From: Egicoccus halophilus
GTDB taxonomy: Bacteria; Actinomycetota; Nitriliruptoria; Nitriliruptorales; Nitriliruptoraceae
Direction: 5' to 3'
DNA: 64,000 bases
NCBI RefSeq assembly: GCF_004300825.1
Contig: NZ_CP036250.1
Span: 930,001-994,000 of the forward strand
Shown here: piece after piece, positions 61,414 to 64,000 of the stretch
Layout of the letters: each line of letters starts with the position of its first letter
How positions within the stretch are numbered: position 1 is the stretch's first letter
Notes under the pieces: generated by a model
The model's input: only the letters and a program-made list of their open reading frames with translations
What the model was told of the DNA's origin: nothing
The model's database searches: none
Made by a program: the position numbers and the translations under genes

Positions 61414-62496
61414 TCAGCCGTTCCCGGCGACCGCGGGGCCAGGGACGAGGAAGCGCAGGCCGCGGCTGCCGGGGACCCGTTCCACCAGGCCGGCGTCGAG
61501 CCAGCGCTCGAGCTGCTCGACGGCCGCGGGCAGGTCCGCGACCGTGGGCAGGTCGCGGACGTCGGCGACGGTGAAGTTCGTGCCGAGCGGCGCCAGGGCG
61601 GTGGCGTCGACCTCGGGCCGCAGCAGACCGAGGTCGCGGGCCGACCCGCGCAGCCCGTCGACGACGGCCTCGGCCCACCGTTCGAGCCACACGCTGGCGT
61701 CCCGGCGCCGGCTGCTGCGCGCCACCTCCTCGTGGTAGCCGAGCGGGTCCCGAGCCAGGGCGAGCTCGGGGACGGCGAGACCGAGGGGGTCCCGTGCGCC
61801 CCGGCGCAGCCACAGTCGGGCGGCCGCCCGCGCCAGGCGGCCGTTGGCGGCCTCGAAGGGATGCAGTTGCAGCAGGCGCAGGTGCAGGATCCCGGACGCG
61901 ACGACCACGGGCAGCTCGGTGGCCGGTCCGGCGAGCCAGCCCACCAGTGCGTCGAACGCGGCCGGCAGCGCCTCGGGGTCGGCGGTGAAGTACACGATGC
62001 GGCCCACGCTGGCGTCGTGCACCGCCTGCTCGGTCCTGCGGAGCCGACCGGCGCGGTCCCCGGCCACCAGGCCGACGGTCAGCCGGCGGTGCAGCTCCCG
62101 CAGGGCCGTGGCGGGGGCCCGGGCCAGGTCCTCGACGAGGTCGTCGGCGGCCAGCGCCGCCAGGACCCCGCGCAGCTCCCGCAGTTGCAGGTCCTCGTCC
62201 GGCGGGTCGTCGAAGGTCCGCATGGTGTCGAACCAGCTGCCGCGCGTGCCCTCACCGCCGGCGTCGCCCCGGACAGCGGCGTCCGGGTCGAGGGCGGCCA
62301 GCCGGGCCGGGTCGGGCCAGGTCGCGACCGGTGAGCCGTCCAGCCGCAGGCTCGCCAGCGTCGCCTCGCGGCGGCGCGCCTCGACGCGCTCGTCGCCCGT
62401 CTCGCGTTCCGGGAGCAGGCGCGCGAGCTCGTCGGCGCGTCGCACCAGTCCGGCCAGGTGCGCGCCGACGGTGTGGCGGACGTCGGCCTCGCTCAC
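61414..62496 (-). CDS. Fic-family protein (putative AMP transferase)
   Basis: A 360-residue Fic protein. The Fic motif is HPFEAANGR at 212-220: the catalytic His is kept, but the usual Gly before NGR is Ala (A217). Residues 49-54 read SLRLDG, like the inhibitory SxxxEG motif of class II Fic proteins, with Asp for Glu. A C-terminal winged-helix-like segment (TNFTVADVRDLPTVADLPAAVEQLERWLDAGLV) follows. Such proteins transfer AMP to protein hydroxyls. GTG at 62496 overlaps the upstream stop (GTGA), coupling it to the phosphatase gene. Target unknown. Confidence 0.85.
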   Translation of the reverse strand: MSEADVRHTVGAHLAGLVRRADELARLLPERETGDERVEARRREATLASLRLDGSPVATWPDPARLAALDPDAAVRGDAGGEGTRGSWFDTMRTFDDPPDEDLQLRELRGVLAALAADDLVEDLARAPATALRELHRRLTVGLVAGDRAGRLRRTEQAVHDASVGRIVYFTADPEALPAAFDALVGWLAGPATELPVVVASGILHLRLLQLHPFEAANGRLARAAARLWLRRGARDPLGLAVPELALARDPLGYHEEVARSSRRRDASVWLERWAEAVVDGLRGSARDLGLLRPEVDATALAPLGTNFTVADVRDLPTVADLPAAVEQLERWLDAGLVERVPGSRGLRFLVPGPAVAGNG

Positions 62497-63299
62497 CGCC
62501 ACAACCGCAGACGCCGGGCGGTGGCGGCCTCGGAGACGATCCGGCCGTGACGGCGACCGAGCAGGTAGGTGGCCGTCGCCGCCGCGGCGGAGCCGCCCGC
62601 GGCGGTGGTCAGCTTCACGACCTGCTTGGTCCGGCGTGAGAAGATCACGATCGGCCAACCGCGCTGGTGGGCCACCGACTCCAGCGGCCGGTCCGGGTTG
62701 ACCGCGACCGGGTGCCCGACCATCTCCATCATGGGCAGGTCGGAGGCGGAGTCGCTGTACGAGTAGGACAGCCGCAGGTCGTAGCCCCGTTCGGTCGCGA
62801 GCTTCTCGATCGCCTCGGCCTTGCCCTCGCCGTACAGGAACGGCCCGTCCAGGCGTCCGGTGTAGCGACCGTCCTGCACCTCGGAGACGGTGCCGAGCCC
62901 ACCCTCCATGCCCAGGGCACGTGCCAACGGGTCGACGAGCTCGACGGGGGAGGCTGACAGGATGTAGCAGTCGCGGCCGGCCTCGTGGTGCATGTCGATC
63001 AGCCCACGCGACTCCGGGCGTACCTGTTCGAGGATGCGGGGGATGATGTGCTCGTTGAGCGCGAGCAGCTCCGACTGCTCGGCGCCCTCGACGGCGTGCA
63101 GGATGCGGTCGCGGACGGCCTCGGAGCGTTCGTCGGTGGCGCCGAACAGCTTGTAGGTCACCGCGTTGGCGGCGTCACTGACCAGGTCGCCGGTCGGGAT
63201 GAGCTTGTTGCGCCAGGCCGCGATCCCGAAGTAGAAGGCCGACGACCCCCCGATGAGGGTGCGGTCGAGGTCGAAGAAGGCGGCGCCGGACTCGGCCAC
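62493..63299 (-). CDS. HAD-IB-family phosphatase (SerB-like)
   Basis: A 268-residue haloacid-dehalogenase hydrolase of subfamily IB. The nucleophile motif FFDLDRTLIGGSS comes at once after the start, ILSASPVELVDPLA is motif II, and YGEGKAEAI and SYSDSASDLPMMEMVG are motifs III and IV. The C-terminal extension has a hydrophobic Ala-rich segment (GGSAAAATATYLLG), perhaps a weak membrane anchor, as in the HAD-IB phospholipid-type relatives. GTG at 63299 has AGGAG 6 nt upstream. Substrate (phosphoserine or a lipid phosphate) cannot be settled. Confidence 0.87.
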   Translation of the reverse strand: MAESGAAFFDLDRTLIGGSSAFYFGIAAWRNKLIPTGDLVSDAANAVTYKLFGATDERSEAVRDRILHAVEGAEQSELLALNEHIIPRILEQVRPESRGLIDMHHEAGRDCYILSASPVELVDPLARALGMEGGLGTVSEVQDGRYTGRLDGPFLYGEGKAEAIEKLATERGYDLRLSYSYSDSASDLPMMEMVGHPVAVNPDRPLESVAHQRGWPIVIFSRRTKQVVKLTTAAGGSAAAATATYLLGRRHGRIVSEAATARRLRLWR

Positions 63300-63335
63300 G
63301 GTGGCTCCTGCTGCAGCGAACGACGGACCCGGGGG

Positions 63336-63341
63336 AGGGTA
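63336..63341 (-). promoter_or_regulatory. Probable -10 element of HAD-Fic operon (TACCCT)
   Basis: Reverse-strand TACCCT, 36 nt before the GTG at 63299. Confidence 0.45.
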
Positions 63342-63471
63342 GTCGGCGCAAAAGGAGCGTCCCCAGCCCGGTACCGACCCGGCGCTCCCTTCCCCGTGGA
63401 GCGTCGTGCCGGCCCGGTACTGGGGACCTCGCGAGCACCGTATGGGCGGGTCGGCGGGCCTGTCGACCCAC

Positions 63472-63633
63472 TCGTCCACAACGCCTGGGGAAGAACCCCG
63501 TTCGGGTGTGGATCACCTGTGGACGAGGTGGGGATCGCGCGGGGCGGTGCCGGGTGGGTCCGGGTGACGGCGCCGGTGGGAGGGGTCCCAGCGGCCGCTT
63601 GCCGTCCACATTCCGTCCACACGCTGTGGACGA
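63472..63633. promoter_or_regulatory. Cluster of six DnaA-box-like 9-mers
   Basis: Six sites close to TTGTCCACA: TCGTCCACA at 63472-63480 (+), 63518-63526 (-) and 63625-63633 (-); CCGTCCACA at 63602-63610 (+) and 63613-63621 (+); TGATCCACA at 63507-63515 (-). Neighbouring sites are 11 or 12 bp apart within two subclusters. The rest of the 460-bp gap (63300-63759) has no A/T-rich unwinding segment and no gene. It could be a DnaA-titrating or DnaA-regulated region, or sites of another regulator. Confidence 0.55.
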
Positions 63634-63759
63634 GCGCGGTCCGGGCGCTGCGCCCGGGCTCGTGCGAGCCTCGCACGGGCCACGCCGGAGGACGACCGTG
63701 CCCGGGAGGTTGTGCTACTCGGTGCCCGGCCCGGCGAGGCCGGCGACGAAGGAGTACGC

Positions 63760-64000
63760 GTGGCCGTGGAGTACCGACCCGCCGAGCCGGGCCGCCCGCA
63801 GCTGCAGATCCACCGCAGCCCGCGGCGGCGCCGTAGCGCGTCGGCCGCGCTGGACGGTGGCGCCGTCGTGGTGCGTCTGCCGGCCGGGCTGGGCACCGCC
63901 GAGGAGGAGCGGCTCATCGAGCAGCTCGTGGGCAGGATCACCCGGCGGCACCGCCGTGACCAGCTCGGCGGCGACGTGGCGCTCGAGGCGCGGGCGCGCC
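63760..64000 (+). CDS. YgjP/M48-like metallopeptidase, 5' part
   Basis: Only the first 80 or so residues are inside the window. They read PGRPQLQIHRSPRRRRSASA, then a strand DGGAVVVRLPAGLGTAEEERLIEQLVGRI, the N-terminal pattern of the actinobacterial YgjP-like (DUF45, SprT/M48-like) proteins, whose HExxH zinc site would come later. GTG at 63760 has AAGGAG 5 nt before it; GTG at 63766 is possible. The DnaA-box-like cluster lies 130 bp upstream. The metal site is not visible, so the call rests on the N-terminus alone. Confidence 0.6.
   Translation, partial: MAVEYRPAEPGRPQLQIHRSPRRRRSASAALDGGAVVVRLPAGLGTAEEERLIEQLVGRITRRHRRDQLGGDVALEARAR

Noticed and set aside
63300-63759. Chromosomal replication origin
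   Set aside because: Although DnaA-like boxes are clustered, there is no A/T-rich unwinding region and no dnaA, dnaN, rpmH or parB nearby, so I describe the sites without calling an origin.

Overview
The window is very GC-rich, densely packed and almost entirely protein-coding, with strong G/C preference at third codon positions and many GTG starts that overlap the upstream stop (ATGA or GTGA). It looks like an actinobacterial chromosome. The markers are a mycothiol S-conjugate amidase, a sigE / zinc anti-sigma / htrA / tatB / mrp block in the order known from mycobacteria, and DUF2510/DUF4190-type membrane proteins. The mixture with SLH-domain and crotonyl-CoA carboxylase/reductase genes fits a deep-branching actinobacterium such as a Nitriliruptoria-like lineage, but that placement is inference. 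No rRNA, tRNA, insertion sequence, prophage or CRISPR array was found.

Layout. 1-3.8 kb: end of a leucyl aminopeptidase, a diacylglycerol-kinase-like lipid kinase, a hotdog thioesterase and two membrane proteins. 3.9-9.7 kb: an envelope-stress block (ECF sigma, anti-sigma, RseB-like protein, HtrA protease, TatB, PAP2 phosphatase) facing the Mrp Fe-S carrier. 9.8-15 kb: a stand-alone PilB/GspE ATPase, an LppM-like lipoprotein, a conserved hypothetical protein, a 29-residue membrane microprotein and a ferric-reductase/NOX-like flavoprotein. 15-23 kb: an acyl-CoA dehydrogenase, a PHP phosphoesterase, an FHA-LuxR regulator, MarC, an orphan ParA with a zinc-ribbon partner, and a DEAD-box helicase with a huge Arg/Asp-rich tail. 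23-31.5 kb: a DUF885 peptidase-like protein, two more acyl-CoA dehydrogenases, TrmH, FxsA and Ccr. 31.5-44.9 kb: membrane proteins, a CinA-like protein, Mca, an MFS transporter, a metallo-amidohydrolase, a membrane molybdo-oxidoreductase, a glutamate-cysteine-ligase-like enzyme, GNAT and a diguanylate cyclase. 45-54 kb: a chemoreceptor, an SLH/beta-propeller protein, SulP, RF3 and a frameshifted biotin-carrier/carboxyltransferase fusion. 54-64 kb: MFS, a lipoprotein HtrA, a YyaL-type protein, two facing alpha/beta hydrolases (one fused to SCP2), Fic, a HAD phosphatase and the start of a YgjP-like metallopeptidase.

Functional themes are envelope stress and redox defence, acyl-CoA metabolism (three acyl-CoA dehydrogenases, Ccr, an acyl-CoA carboxylase part, a thioesterase, an SCP2 protein) and signalling (c-di-GMP, chemotaxis, FHA).

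The most notable non-coding signals are: six DnaA-box-like 9-mers within 162 bp at 63472-63633, several at 11-12 bp spacing; a recurrent TASSNT-like -10 hexamer before most transcription units, in some cases placed so that the mRNA would be leaderless; a CATG palindrome serving as the start of two divergent genes; and a pair of dyad repeats 21 bp apart in the helicase leader.
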